From: Epiperipatus broadwayi
Lineage: Eukaryota > Onychophora > Udeonychophora > Euonychophora > Peripatidae
Assembly (NCBI GenBank): GCA_028023455.1
Contig: JAQFVV010006197.1
Coordinates: 21,017,254 to 21,081,253, forward strand
Reading direction: 5' to 3'
Length of the DNA: 64,000 nt
The position numbers and the translations under genes were made by a program. This document shows positions 46,421 through 60,279 of this stretch, one piece after another (positions within the stretch are counted from its first letter, which is position 1; the number at the start of each line of letters is the position of its first letter). Below the pieces are notes generated by a model. The model had not been told where the DNA came from, did no database searches, and saw nothing but the letters and a program-made list of their open reading frames with translations.

Positions 46421-48524
46421 TTCTGCCATAAAGAATGTGTTATAAATTTCACCGATGATTTTGTAACTTCAAGCATTATAACAAGCATTGATGATTTTAC
46501 TCCAACAAATTTTTAGATCAATTACCTTGCTACCAGAGATTATATAAAGTTAAATGAACATTACAAAAAAAATCAGTAAGAATATGCCATGATCAGTCTG
46601 ATTTTATCATAAAAAAAGATTTTATTAAACTTACCTGGAGAAGCATTAACTCACAAGCATAGATAGACATACAAATATTTTTGCATTATAATTCTCTATT
46701 ACATTGACCCTTTTATTATTATAGAGTTAAATGATAAAGAGCAGAAAGGGTTTGACTAGAATTAAATCTGAGAATCATAAGATCATAAAATCAACTAGCA
46801 CAAAAATTTTGCTTTGACAATTTAAGCTAAGATGCTTCTTATTTTGGTTTGCCTTTGAGAAAATTTCTTTTCCAAGATAAAAATATCAGACTATTTAAAG
46901 CATAATAATAAAAAGAGAAATGAATTCCAACTTACATCGATATTTTAGAAGATTATGCTAAAAACAAAAAATGTTCCATGATAAGTAAAATTCTGTGACA
47001 AACTTATTTTGTAGAGAAGAGATACAATATGTTTCAGATGCAAATGTTAACCATGTAGCCTCATATTTATTTAGAGGTAATAAACGTGACATATTTAATT
47101 ATTTTTGAGTCACTATGGTATCAGAATCTTCATAAGAATGAATAGCCAACATTTATCTTTTTAGTTTAGTTCACAATAAATCTGATCATGGACAACCCAA
47201 CCAATACTATTTTTAAGAGGATGCATTTGTAAATTAACCTTGTACCATCATCTTGCCACAAGCATGCTATTAACAACTTAACAGAAATATTTTTGTTTAT
47301 GAAGCTACATTTTTTTTCTCAGAACAACTCTCATACTAACTGCTCCTTTGATTTGAGAGTATTTGCAAAAGGGGCAACATTAAACACAATTTACTTTGAG
47401 AATAGATAATCATTAAAAAAAATCCATCCCTCCCACCTCAAAAATTAAAAATCTATCATATTTATCCAAAACAGCTGTCATGCTGTATCAGTATCAGGTT
47501 TGAAATTTCCACAATTTATTTCGCATTTCAATGACATCTAGATAAATTAAAAAACAACAACTATATAGCATGGTTCAATTTACCATAGAAAGTCAATATC
47601 ATGGCCTATTTTCATCTAGTAACGTATATAGGGAAAAGCTGTATAATAATATGATAAAACAAGAGCAGCTTTCTAGTCTATTACCACCTATGTAAGCTTA
47701 AATAATAAAAAATTACCACATGTCAGAGCATTTAAATACCATTCTCAGACCAGGTTTAAGGCTTTTGCCTAAAGTTAATAAAAAAAACTGAATTATTAAA
47801 ATATATAATTATTGAATTAGAATCTAATACATATAACTGTTCAGGCAGATTGGCTTGTGTTGAAAACTTATAATGTTATGACTTTCATGCTTTTAGTTTG
47901 GATGATATAATAAATTTAAAATTGTTTGTTAGATCATAACTGTAATACTTTCAACCTGAACCCAGAAAATAGATTAAAGATGGGATTTAAATGTCCCAAT
48001 TGAGATGGTCTTACATTATCATATTTATGCAACCCGGAGAGATGAGCAATTTGTTGTATAGTTATACTGATTGATATACATTTGGAAAAAAATAATTAAA
48101 TAAATATCATTATAATCAAATGTTAGTTTTTTTTTGAGCAGTCATGAAATATTCAACATCTAAGTTGGACACAGTAATTCCATCGAGTGGACAAACTAAT
48201 TACTTATATTTCTCAATCTTTTCACTCTAAGGCTACTATGGGTTTGCTTTTATGCCAAATTTTTGGAATAGTTTTTGTATTAATAATATTGTTTAAAAAT
48301 TTTGATAACAATACCTTGAGTTTAGGCCCCAAATTTTTTATAAACTTTATACCTATGTCTTTGCTAGCGAAAAAAAATTTCAAATTAGAGGAATATTTTG
48401 AAAGAGAAGTTTATAGTTTAGTTCTGATGGATAGTTTTTTTCTCATTCTTAATATATCAATATTATATTTTTTCCTTTCATCTTATATCCTTAACATATC
48501 AGATTGTCATTTACTTTAGCAATC
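46421..48524. other. A+T-rich noncoding stretch
   Basis: One 110-codon frame (48187-48519, plus) encodes a Phe/Leu/Ile-rich hydrophobic sequence. A frame of this length is expected about once by chance in a window this A+T-rich, and it starts with GTG, so I do not call a gene. Confidence 0.45.
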
Positions 48525-48812
48525 ACAATAATAATTGTTTTCCTGAAGGTTTGTGATGATGGTATTTTAGTTGTATTTATATATTGGACTATTTCCACCA
48601 TCTAAATATAAGTATTGAATGTTTTTAGAAAAATTTAACTTTATTTAAATATTCCAAATACATTCAAATGTTAGTAATAGCATGCAGGTTAGTTTATGCA
48701 CAACATTGTGAGAGATATTATTCTCCCCTCTTTCGCAGGTGTTTCTGGCTGGACCAGTGATAGTACTATCATGGGAATTAGATAATGGAAATAGTCCAAT
48801 ATATAAATACAA
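48525..48812. mobile_element. MITE-like element of family 3
   Basis: Inverted termini of about 36 bp: 'ttgtatttatatattggact' at 48571 and its complement ending at 48812. The interior is similar to the arms of 45881-46374 ('gaatgt[t/c]tttagaaaaa', 'ttagtaatagca'). Confidence 0.75.
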
Positions 48813-48814
48813 CA

Positions 48815-49010
48815 ATATATAAGGGATTTGAACACAGACTTTCAAGCTTTTTTTAGCTATCTAATCTATTTCATAAAACCAATATACATGGACACACACA
48901 TAAGAAAAAGATAAATGATCTCCGATTAATGTATTTTGTGCTGAACCAGCACTCATCACTTGTCCAGATCGTTATCTCCCATATAATTACTTAATTCCAG
49001 ATATATAAAT
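48815..49010 (-). repeat. Copy of repeat family 2 with a decayed hammerhead motif
   Basis: Begins 'aatatataagggatttgaac', the B-box-like end, right next to the MITE. On the minus strand about 48916-48970 has stem II GUGCU/AGCAC intact but GUGAUGA for CUGAUGA and AAAA for GAAA. Confidence 0.6.
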
Positions 49011-49874
49011 TATATTTGTATTCAATCAAACATACAACAATAGAAATTGTTTTAGAAATGCTTTTATGATTTCCAAAACAAATAAAAGACTCCAAATATT
49101 TTAATTAGATTCTTGTAAAATTTTATTTTTCATAGTATCTTTCCACACCATTCAGATATTTATAACTTTGTCAGACATTTTAAAATATTTTCTAAATGCA
49201 TATTGGCTATAAAAAGCACTAGTAATTTAGTATGTCAGCCATTTTAAAATATTTTCTTCTAAATATTAATTGGCTATAAAAAGTATTGCTCATTTGGATA
49301 TTCTTAAGAGATAAGCTTTTTGTGTCCATCATTAAATATCATAGTAAAAGGAACAAATGACTTCAAGTATGGAAATGTGGTAGCAAAATCATATTTAAAA
49401 ATGTATCATTGTCATTTAATAAGATTGATAATTGCTGGCCAAGAAAAAAATAATGCAGTATTAATATATTAGCAGGAAATGGAATATTCCTTTAATTGCA
49501 TCAAGTGTTGTTAACCAAGAGGTCAGCACAGCCACCTTGCAAGCAAGCAGTTGGTTGCAGATGGTTGTTGCAGGTTTCACCTTCCAGTTGATGCTATGAC
49601 AAATGGAAAAACATATTATTATCCAATTGTTTAAATAAGTCTATAATCTTCTTTATCTTTTATTGCATATCTTCATTATTACAAACAGAATTAAAATCTT
49701 CTGTAAATATAGAAATAGGAAAACCTGGAAAAGAAAGATAAGATGTTTATACTAGGTGTTGTAAGGAGCTCTAAGAAAAAAATGTGAATAATGAAAATTC
49801 TTAGCTACTTTGAAAGTATGATATCTAAAGTATTGCTTAAGCATCATCTTTTGCCAGGATTGATATTAAGTCAC
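49011..49874. other. A+T-rich noncoding stretch
   Basis: A local duplication of about 75 bp around 49178-49290 ('tgtcagacattttaaaatatttct...ttggctataaaaag'). Otherwise nothing. Confidence 0.5.
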
Positions 49875-50450
49875 TAAAACATCACATGACCACATTTCTT
49901 ATGCTTATATAATGTTAAAACCAGTAACAATTCTTTACATACAGTAATGCCATTCAGTTCAAGCCATAGTAATCAACAGATGCTAGAAGGTTTGTGCACC
50001 AAAATCCCTATTTAGCACCTACTCATTCAATATCCCCAGAATAGCATGACAGTAACTATGGTTATTAAAAAATCAAAGATTCCAAGCTATATAAATACTT
50101 AACTGGATTTAGATCTGCATGACTATACAATTGAATTAGATTGGATTGAAAACATTGTGATTCATAATTTTATAGTTAACTAAATAGATAAAAGATGATT
50201 GCTGAAAATTTGCATTAGAATCAAAGATCTAGATGCAATGCTCTCAGATATAAAGCTCTTCATTGATGAAAGTGAAAATCTAGAAACTAGTCTGGAGATA
50301 TTGGATAAGAAGGCACTAGATAAAGATTTTGATGGACCTATCTTCTATTATGACTTGCACTAGGTGGTACTGCTGTAAGGAGACAGTTGCTACAGTTTCA
50401 ACAGATTATGTAAGCATAAGAATTGATGATCATGTGATGTTTTTAGTGGT
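49875..50450. mobile_element. Foldback of repeat family 1
   Basis: Outer ends 'acatcacatgaccaca...cttatgctta' and 'taagcataag...gatcatgtgatgt' are inverted. The left arm holds the family 1 tail on the minus strand and the right arm holds GAAA CTAG TC TGGAGATATTGG (50283-50305). The CUGANGA half is lost in both. Confidence 0.65.
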
Positions 50451-51159
50451 TTAAAAACATTAATTGTTTTATGGATTGGAATAGCAGTTGTTTTATAGTG
50501 CAGGCCTTTATTTCTCGGAACCATGATTTCACATGAACAGTTTTTACACAGGATATTAGAACTATCAATTTAAATTCGCATTGTGCACTATGGAATGTTT
50601 TATGAATTCCACATTATTAAATTTTTATAATTTAAATTAAATTTAAAACATTTTGCCCTTTCAAATATTAAATAAAGGAATTTTTTAAAGCTGAATAAAG
50701 AAACTTAGTTATTCATAAACCTAAAAAATATTTTTTGTACCTATCTTTAGATATTTATTTTTTGTAATAAAAATTTTTTTTAATCAAATTACACTATAAA
50801 CATGTATTTTAAATCTTTTTATTACCAATTTAAAATGTACTTTTTTATCTTAAAAATACAATTATTTACATAGTTTTAAAAAAACTTAATTATTCATATA
50901 TTTGTATTAACTACTGTATCTATTAATATATAAAATAGTAAATCATATAACATTTCATTTGAGAAGGTCTATTTGTAATAGGCGAAACTGTGATTGTGTA
51001 AAGAATTTTAATATAAGTTACTTATTTTACTTGTATTTAATGTTATATGTTTTTATTTTTTATTATCTATTATTATCAATATAGCTTTATTTAGTATTTA
51101 ATCTTTACATTAATATTGTATTAGCCACAATATATATATAATATCAAATGAAATAAATA
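50451..51159. other. A+T-rich noncoding stretch
   Basis: Nothing recognised. Confidence 0.5.
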
Positions 51160-51350
51160 TAATAATCAAAATATTCTAGAATAAATACTAAAAAAATTCA
51201 AATACCTATATAAATTAAAAATAAAATCTTCGCTACAGCCAGCTTACGGCATTTTATGCTATCTTGAGCTGGCTATGGTGAAGATTTTATTTTTATTTTA
51301 TATGAGCATATGGGATATTTTAGCATTTATTCTAGAATATATTGATTATA
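51160..51350. repeat. 190-bp hairpin/foldback
   Basis: 'aaaataaaatcttcgctac' plus 'agccagct' pairs with 'agctggct' plus 'atggtgaagattttattttt'. The outer ends 'atattctagaat' and 'attctagaatat' also pair. No coding. Confidence 0.8.
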
Positions 51351-51628
51351 TATAGATATATTATTGCTAATAAAATATCCTTTTTTAGATTATTTTACTA
51401 TTAGCAAATTTTACCTTTTTAAAATTATACATTCCTTTAAAATCTCAATAGTACACTAGTACTACATTGAAGCTTCGTTATTTTTATTTCTTTTAACTAG
51501 ACTAGTACTGTGCCAAATTTAATGAAATAACTTTTCTTAGCTTATAATATTTTAATTTATTTAAATTAGTATAGCATTATGCAGTATTTCATATATATAT
51601 AATTTAATGTCTTCACATTTATATGAAG

Positions 51629-51820
51629 TAAATAAAGTATTTTTTGGATTAAACCATATAGTATTTTGTATTTTCCCAACATTTTGACAAAATAACATAT
51701 GCCATTGTCAAGGTCAAAATTTTAAAAATTTGACTTTGACAATAGTGGATGTTATTTCATCGAAATGTTGGGAATTAATATAAAATAATACACGGTTTAA
51801 CTCATAAAATACTTTATTTA
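51629..51820. repeat. 192-bp hairpin/foldback
   Basis: 'taaataaagtatttt...ggattaaacc' at the left and its complement at the right. The inner arms contain 'ttgacaatggcatatgttat' and 'tgttggga' blocks in inverse order. MITE-like. Confidence 0.75.
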
Positions 51821-51871
51821 TTTATAAATAAGCATTTATTTTTATAGCGTCTATATACAATTTGTAATTAC

Positions 51872-51996
51872 ATTCATATCGGCCATTCTTTTTATTCCTG
51901 CATAAATTCTATATCTTGTATTGGTCAGAGGGTATTCATTTATTATTTAACACTTGCAAAGCGTTTGCACAATTGGCTTGAATGGCTGATATGAAT
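51872..51996. repeat. Short element with 17-bp inverted ends
   Basis: 'attcatatcggccattc' and 'gaatggctgatatgaat' bound 125 bp with no other pairing. Confidence 0.5.
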
Positions 51997-52414
51997 TTAT
52001 TTATTTATATATAAAGTAAAATATATTCTACCAATGCTTTGACTAACATATGCTGTATCAAAAGCCTGGCTCACCAAAGTAACAAATATTGTTTTGTACC
52101 AAAGATTTATTACTATAGTAGTTGATAATTATCTACATATTCTGGCAAAATATATTTTATTATATATTATCTATGGTATTCACATATATTTTGTATATAT
52201 ACACACACTAATAAAATATTTATATTTATATATCTTAGTTTATAATATTTTAATTTATTTAAACATAAAAATAAATATTTCAGGCACTTAAGCAAATGCT
52301 TTGTAATTAATAAACTTATTTTTCTTAATCATGAATACACACATATTGCCAGTACTAGTACTACTATTACTACTACTCTACTAATAATAATAATATAATA
52401 TTAATATCATTTAT

Positions 52415-52588
52415 GTTCTTTATTATTTTTAAGTACTTTTTTACAACTCCCTATGACAGTTTCAACTGCTCCAGCAATCTTCTTCAGAACTTCTACTTAA
52501 ATTTCCAAATGTTCTGAAGAAGATTGCTGGGGCACGAAACCATCATAGGGAATTGTAAAAAAGCATTGTAATAAAAAATAAAATAATA
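52415..52588. repeat. 174-bp hairpin/foldback
   Basis: The two arms 'acaactccctatgacagttt...cagcaatcttcttcagaac' and its diverged complement meet near 52503. The same arm is present singly at 7300-7425. Each arm has CTGAAGA plus a hairpin plus GAAAC. Confidence 0.8.
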
Positions 52589-53180
52589 ATAATAATACTA
52601 ATAAATGAATATGCCATTCTAAATCCAAGAAAAAAAAAAAGAAGAGGGAAAAAACTGCTCTAGAAATGAGTTTTACGATGACTATGTTAACCCCAGATAC
52701 ATCAACATATAAACATGTAGCTCCGTTTTTTTGTTTGCTTGATATTTTACAATGTATTCTTTTATTTTTTTAATTGAGGTAAAGTGAAAAAACAATCTGA
52801 TTTTTTTGAAAAAAGTTTTATCTTGTGCTTTATATATATATATATCACGTTAATACTTAACAAAAGAATCTCATGACTATGATCTGGAGTTGGAATCTGA
52901 ATCAAGTAACACTTAAATTTTTTCAGTTCCACAAGGAATATAAAATTAATTTTGCTTTATGTAAATGAATGATTGATTATTTTTAACATGAAAGAAATAC
53001 AAGAAAGAAGAACTATCTATCTCTCACCACTTGATATTACTATTTTTTGCAGTGAGCTATTTGAAGATTATTTATAATCATTATATGTGAAAAGAAATAG
53101 ATTATTCAACCTTTCATAAATTGTCATTTATTAAAAAAAAAACTATATTTTCATTAAATGTGTTTTTTTTTCTTTTTCAG
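52589..53180. other. A+T-rich noncoding stretch upstream of the candidate gene
   Basis: (AT) tract at about 52834-52845. No promoter motif that I can defend. Confidence 0.4.
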
Positions 53181-56100
53181 TACAAAGAAAAAATTCATTA
53201 TTAAATAATATATTTCCAAAATGACAAAAGAGGTCAGCACTTGTTACGAATATATTTTAACTAACAAGAATAATCCAAATTATGAAAGCATTTCCAGTAA
53301 GGAATCGTCTATTTCATCATCAGTAAGTAAATAAAAAGTACTTTTTATGCAGTTTAAAAATAATGAAATTATACTGATGTAAATTATAATATATAGAATA
53401 TCAATATTATTGATTGATCACCTTGTTTGCCTAGATAAGTATGGATATTTGATTTTTCTGAAAAAAGCTCTCAAAATAAGACTTAATTGAAGATGCAACC
53501 GCTTTAATTAAATTATTTTGAGAGTTAAAAGTTGCACATACTACTATGTGTGTGGTGAATATAATGTGAGGGTGTCATTTCCTTGTCTCTTTTACTACTA
53601 ACTGTGGAGGTATAATCTCTTATTATGATTAATTTATATGCATTTTTTGATTATTATACATAGATCCTCTGTATTTTAATAAATATATAATTATTTAAAT
53701 AAACTTACTTAAGTATTTAAATAAACTTACTTAAGTAAGAATACAAGACTAGACTTCACTAAAGTATTTTTAGACATTTTCCAGTAAAATTCTCTTCCTA
53801 TAAATGTATGTTGCTAAAATTGAAGGATTATAAATTAATACAACTACATATAGATCCAAGTAACATATAGATAGTTATCCAAAGGAAAGATGGGGGGGGG
53901 GGTAATATTGAAATATGCATATCTTTATTATTATTATTTTTTTAAAAAAAGGAGATATATATAATATAAAAGCATTTTAATTAAAAATATAAATAAAAAT
54001 ATATTTTTATTACAATTTCTTCATTGTCAAACCATTGGAATTAAAACAGAATAAGTTATTAGAAGTAATTGATAATTGACTATAATCTGAATCTAGAAAT
54101 CCCAGTAAAAATTAGTTTTATATGTGATTTCTGGGTTTAAATTATATATAACAATGCTCTTCCTTTTCATCTAATGATTCAAATGCAAAAAGTTTACGAG
54201 TTTTCATCAATTAAATTGATCAAAAACAAAGTATAAATTTTATAGCTTTCTAAATAATAGTTTTATTACTGAAATTCTACAACAGTTTTGAATAGGGCTT
54301 GCTCTATTAATTATAGGTTAAACAAATTATGTGAAAAATATTAAATGTTCTTGGATAAGTGGAATACTTTAATTAAAAACAGTACGTTTTTTAAAAATAA
54401 AGATGGGATAGATTTATCAAGCACGATTATAGATAGTATTAGCATCACAAAATCAAAAATAAATTTGGAGAGATTTTTATCCTGCAATAGTTTGACAAAT
54501 GTTAAAAAATAAAGACGGATCTTTGTCAATTTAGCATTGTCGTTATTAAATCCAAACATAAAAGTATTTTAATAAACACTTTTTTGTATATTCATTATTT
54601 TCATCCTTTCTGTCTGCATCTATACTCTGTCATAACCAGGAGGGTTTAGAAATCTTCTGTCCACAATCACCAACTGATGCTTGGCTATAAATTTTATGGT
54701 CTTGAGAAAGTAAACCTACTAATATATAATTTGGCTGAAGATCTCTCAGTCCCATATAGCTATATGAGTTAGTTAACTGGGTTTGAAGACCTTTAAGTGT
54801 GTGAAAATTTCAGATTTTCTACCCAATTGTTAACTCTTAGATAAATGTTGGCTTTGGGTTGGTATTTTTAGATCTAAGGTCTGAAACTATATAGCATGAA
54901 ACCATTGGTCAGGGGTTTGGGTGTGGTTTCTGGTAGTGATATTTTAAATGCTTTCTCTGACTAAGCATTTATCTCAAAGCTTGTTGAGCAATTAGCAAAG
55001 CTCTTTGTTTATATTTTGCAAGCTTAAAAAAGAAATGGGGTCATGTGATATATGACTATTTTTTATTTTTTATTGACTATTTACGATTCATTTTTATCTT
55101 GCATGTTTATTTATTCTGCCTTCAAAGGCAACTGAGAAATAAGGCCACAATGCTTCTGAATGTCAAACTCCGGTGTTGATAAAGCAACTTGTTCATGTTC
55201 ATTTATCATGTGAATAATCACAATATCATCAAATGCAATGATTATAACTTATGGAACAAGCATTAGAAATTTGTCCTGCTTGGCTTTTTTAAAGGTCCAA
55301 GGAAGAATAAAGCATCTCCTTTGAGTTGATGGTAAACATTTTTTTGCAGTCATGAGAAAATATAATGCTATAGAAATTTGTGGAATAAAACACAGATTTA
55401 AAGTTTTAGAAGTTATGTAAATTAAAGAATGATAATAGTAGATATATAATGGTTTATCAGATTTCTTTGATCTTATTATCCCAGTGATTTCTAACTTTGA
55501 TAAAGGGAAAGCGCATTTTATTATACCGCATATATTTATGCATTTCTAAGATATTTTTTTAATATATAAATCACATAAAAAAGACTAATTTAATAATTTA
55601 TTATTTATTTTCCAAGATCAAACTCATTTAAAAATGGCATAAATTATTGTAATAATTGTTTATTTAAAAATGTTTATATGTAAAACATATATTTTCTATT
55701 TACTTATAGTATATGTTATTGAATTAATTTAAGCATCTTCAACATTATATATTAATTCATAGTTTTCTATAAAAACAGATTAACAATTTTACGAATTAAC
55801 TCCAGTTTAGGACTGCTTTTGACTGGGTAAGTTATATTCATAGCACTAGATAAAGTAAGATATCTAATGCTATGAATATGATATGCCTGGATGAAAGCAT
55901 GTTATGTGATAGTTAGTTTGTAGAAGTGTTAATATTTCCTTTGTAGCAAACTATGCTCTGTATTGATTTTCAAAATAAAAAGGAAAAAAGTAAAGTTTAT
56001 AGAGTTACATATATTACTTCATATTATTGTACAAAAATTATCTCTAGCTAATTTTGAACAAAATAATTTATAAGTTAATTTTAGTTTTGGTGGTAAATGT

Positions 56101-56372
56101 TAATTTTTTTATTATTTTTATTTAAGCTTTTTTTTAATACATGTAATTCTTATACAACTTTGAAGTCAAATTCCTGTAAAAATGCATGGCAGGGGGACTA
56201 TGTTAGGTTAACCTAGGAATCAATATTAAAGAATATTTATATTCATAAAACTAATAAAAATACACTATTTAAATTTTGTAATTAACATAAATTTAATTTT
56301 TATGCTCTCAGAAGGATTCCAGTTTAGATACTTCCAGAACTTGAACGTCTTATGAACTCATAAGAAAATAAA
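53181..56372 (+). CDS. Candidate small spliced gene, two coding exons
   Basis: Exon 53181-53322 follows a strong acceptor (T-run ending 'tttttcag') and ends at a consensus donor GTAAGTA. The ATG at 53221 is preceded in frame by a TAA inside the exon, so it can be a true start. It gives 34 codons (MTKEVSTCYEYILTN... ending in SSISSS). A matching phase-0 exon starts at 56312 after 'tttttatgctctcag', adds KDSSLDTSRT and stops at TGA 56342-56344, with AATAAA at 56367-56372. The protein would be 44 residues, Ser-rich, without a signal peptide or known domain. The 3-kb intron contains a family 1 repeat. A 5' UTR exon must exist further upstream. Other exons between could alter the product. Confidence 0.35.
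53892..53902 (+). repeat. G11 homopolymer
   Basis: An 11-base run of G in otherwise A+T-rich DNA. Confidence 0.9.
54690..54990 (+). repeat. Diverged copy of repeat family 1
   Basis: 'cctactaatatat', 'cccatat', 'ttagataaatgttggctttgggttgg' and 'tttttagatctaa' align in order with 9868-10012. The ribozyme region is eroded (GAAACCATTGGTCAGGGG retained at about 54899). Ends with 'aagcatttatctca'. Confidence 0.6.
55836..55880. repeat. 45-bp hairpin
   Basis: 'tattcatagcactagata' pairs with 'tatctaatgctatgaata' across a short loop, with one mismatch. Confidence 0.65.
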
Positions 56373-59300
56373 GCCATTTGACTATATTATATATATACTG
56401 TACTGGGATCCACTGCCTTTAACAAACTAATTAAAATTTCTTCTTGATACATTATTATTTATTATTATATTCAACATTTTATTATTTTATTATTTGAAGC
56501 ATATTGGGTATTTATTAACATCTATTCTTGATTATATTTTACTTTATGTGCTCATCTTTTCTTCATTAATACCTGCGGTAATGGAACATACATGTAAGCA
56601 AAGGAGTAGAATACCATTGATAGATTAATCATCAATGATATCTACTGCCAGGTCAAAGCTACACAAAAACACAACCACAATCCTATTTCCTGGCTATATC
56701 ACCCCTCCATACTGCTAGGACAACACCTGCCTCCCAAAACACTTTATTTGATTTGAGAACACATCTCAGGTGCCAGCCATGCTTATGATATATATAGTGG
56801 CATGTCTGGATGACAGGCATATGCACCAAGCACTTAAAATATACCCAGGTTAGTTCACACTCTTGATCAATGGACCCAGCTCAGTATTACTTAACACATG
56901 AAGATATTAAAATTTTTAAATTATTGGTGACATAGCTAAAAAGAGAGAATATAGACTAAGAAACATTTAAGCAAACAATCTTTTATTCATGCAAACACAT
57001 ATTTAAATATATACAATAAACATTAACACAGAACATAAATAAATGAATACACATTACTTATTAATACTTCACTATTATGAATGTCCATTATAGTTCATTT
57101 CATTAAAGAAATATATTTGTTTAGACAATTTATGGTTCAAAAAGTATATTTACCTAGGTTTTATTAGGTTGAAATGACATCATCTTTTCTACAGTTGACA
57201 TTCCTTTGGCTTAACCTTTCTGATGGCTAGTGTTTTGGTCTCCAGCAATGGCTTCTTGACTTTCTTTCCATTCTTCTGCCAGACAATTGGAGAAAGAGAG
57301 AGTATGTGACAGCATATATGTCATGTTTTAGGTATTGGTTCCAAGTGAGAACAGTTGATGGAGCTGAGGACTAAGGGCATGAAGCCCAGTTGAACACTCC
57401 AATGGTTTTCTAGCAACATGTGTTGCTAACTTCTGCAGCTTTTTTGTTTATATTTCCACCACAGCTGAGAGGCATGTTATCTATACCATCAGTGATGAAT
57501 GGATCTGGTGGACTAAAAATTGGATACAGTGGATGACTTTTTCACAGACTCAGCAAGATTTTTGAAAAAACTCTGGAAAAACCAAAAACAACTCAAATAC
57601 TAAATAACAATAGACAACTGCCCTTTTTATACCCAACTCTCCCATTGTTTATTTTTTTTATTATGACTTTAAAATGGTTTAATTAATTTTTACATTTTAT
57701 TTATCTAAATTTTATTAGATTCATCTAACATTTTATCGGCCAGAAATCTTTCAAAATTAATTGCATTCCTGCCAATTAGATAATTTACAAAAGTTTATTT
57801 CATTAAGTAATTTTATTTTATTCTTTAACATTTATTTGTTTTTAAACATTTTTTTTTATTTATAAAAAGAAGAGAAAGCAGGTTTTAAATCTTTCCCCAC
57901 CCTATTCTTACTAAAACAGTTTTATTCTTAAAAAATGATGCAATCTTTCATCTTCTTCAAAATTATATTTTAAAATCTACTTTTAAATATTTTTTTTTTG
58001 TTTTTCTCTTATTTTCCTTTTTTTTTCATAACTTATTAATTTATTTCAACACATGTAATGCAGATGTGTGTGTCTCATAACATATATCTCACCAGTGTTA
58101 CAATATATATTACTTACAATATATATTACAATTTTTAGAAATAATATTCATTAAACAAAATATCTTAAAAACTGCATTATCTGTGCTAAACTATGTATAT
58201 TAAAAAAATATTTTTTTTCTTAGCTGTCAAATGCAAACAAACCTGATACAATGTTGCAGAATATATTCACCTTTGAATAACCTCAAGGACATAGTTTTAA
58301 TGATATCAAATAGATAGATATCACTAGTGATTGTTAATACTTGTTAGAGAAAACCTTAATGAATATTTATTAGTTTTCAATATGGGTTTCTTAAATAAAT
58401 TCATGATGATTTCCTCCCCCTCCCCTCCCCATAAAATGGCTAATGAAAAAATTGGAAATATTAAAACCTTCTAGTATATCCTGTTATAATATCAAGTTCT
58501 TTCTAAAAGCTCAAAACAATCTCAGTATTCAGGAGTTTAGATGAAATTATACTATAGAAGTAACATGATTTGATCCATTTGTTCAACTAATTATTAGTGA
58601 CAGAGTGATAATGTGATTAAAAGTATCATGTTATAACAGTTATATAAGTGATAAAAAATGGCTTCTCCTTATATAAAACCAGAGCTTTCTGTGCAAAGAT
58701 TATATACATAAAACAATCTGTTAACAAAGTTAAACATTTCCTCCTTTGAAATAATTATGCAATAAAGCGTAGTCTTTGAAACAAGTCATAAATTAATATC
58801 AACTTTATAGGTTTTTTTTATATTTCAGATAGTATATTTTTTAAGTATTAAAAATTTACAATGTTGATTTCCTTATATATAGCTTTTTAATGACTAAAAA
58901 AAAGAGGATACCATCTTTCAACACATTCCTAAAACATATGAATCAAGTTATTTGAAAAAGGTAAAGGATTTCTAATATGCATTTTATTGTAAACAATCAT
59001 TATTCTCTTGGCCTGGATCATAATATTTTATGCACTTCTTCATTAATTATTCAGCATTTATTAATATCAACTTATTATAATTTCATTTACTAGTGTAATA
59101 TCTTTCTGCACTTACATTTTTAATCTCTTCCACTTTAGGTAAATACATTAATGGTTATTATTGATCTCTTACTATGCTAGACATTATCATATTATCCAAG
59201 CTCAGACATAAAATTTAAACCCAATTAAAGATTAATATATCTGGTTTCATAATTAAATATTATATTGTTAATTCAATTTCATCTTTCTTTTTCCAAATAT

Positions 59301-60279
59301 ATTTGTTAGTTATATTTATACTTTCATTCTATCATTTATTTTTAAAACATATACATAAATACATCTGGAAAAAAAAGATTCCCAATTTAGGAATGTTAAA
59401 ATAACCTCTAGCTTAATAAATGATTACTAATAATCATTAATGTATTTATCTAAAGTATATAGTGTCAAAATTATAAATGCAAAACTTTATAATTATAGAT
59501 CAAATTATAGTAATTTGATAATAATAAATACTTAACTATTGATGATAACATATGTAAGAGAATTCAGTGGCAGCTCATGAGAATTCATAGTTGGGAGCAG
59601 CATTTGAAAATATAAACAAAAATGCTCTTTTTCATCAAAGTAAATAGTCATGTTTGTAAAGAAAGATTACAAACCCTTGTTTTTTGACTAAGAGTACAAA
59701 TAGAGTATATATGTAAGTGAAACTTTACTTAGACAGCATATTCTATTCGTACATTTATGTATAACACATATAGAAATTTAATTAACATTCATTTTACACT
59801 GGGGGGGGGGGGGGCCGGGTTGCAGTCCCTATGGATGGGATGCCACTAAAAATAATGTGATTTGGGCAAACTAAAGAGTGATAATTCAGAATGGAATATA
59901 TCTTAGAGACTATTTACCTTTTTTAGATATCTTTATTTGTATGTTTTAAGAATGTGTTGAAAGAGATGGTTCATATTTTCTAACCATTGTTAAGACATTA
60001 TAAACAAATGTTTCATGAATATTATACACATTATACATATATATATACTAGCTGTACCTGAGTCTTTGCTTAAATTAGTAGAAAATTACCTAATTTTTTT
60101 TCCCAAAAAATTTAAGCTTTATTTATATGTTTGATATACATACATATATATTCCTGTGATGGCCAGGCTGCCTTATATATTGCTTCCAATATTTTCTAAT
60201 GATGAGTCTTTGATAAAACCAGTGTTTTAGTCTTTTACTATTCAGTAGAGCACTGTGATGCCCTTGCAGGTGAGGTGTC
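56373..60279. other. A+T-rich noncoding stretch with complex-sequence islands
   Basis: 56640-56880 and 57180-57560 have balanced composition and may be repeats or exonic relics, but no domain or partner copy is evident in this window. G14 run at 59801-59814. Confidence 0.4.
59801..59814 (+). repeat. G14 homopolymer
   Basis: Fourteen consecutive G, then CCGGG. Confidence 0.95.

Noticed and set aside
48187-48519. 110-codon hydrophobic ORF
   Set aside because: Starts with GTG; one frame of this length is expected by chance at this base composition; no splice sites or homology.
52440-52560. Full hammerhead at the 52.4-kb foldback
   Set aside because: CUGAAGA and GAAAC are present, but stem I does not pair and an extra base precedes stem II. 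Kept only as a hammerhead-like resemblance.
54600-54690. Alternative exon after 'ctctgtcataaccag' giving 16 in-frame codons
   Set aside because: It probably belongs to the adjoining family 1 repeat rather than to the candidate gene.
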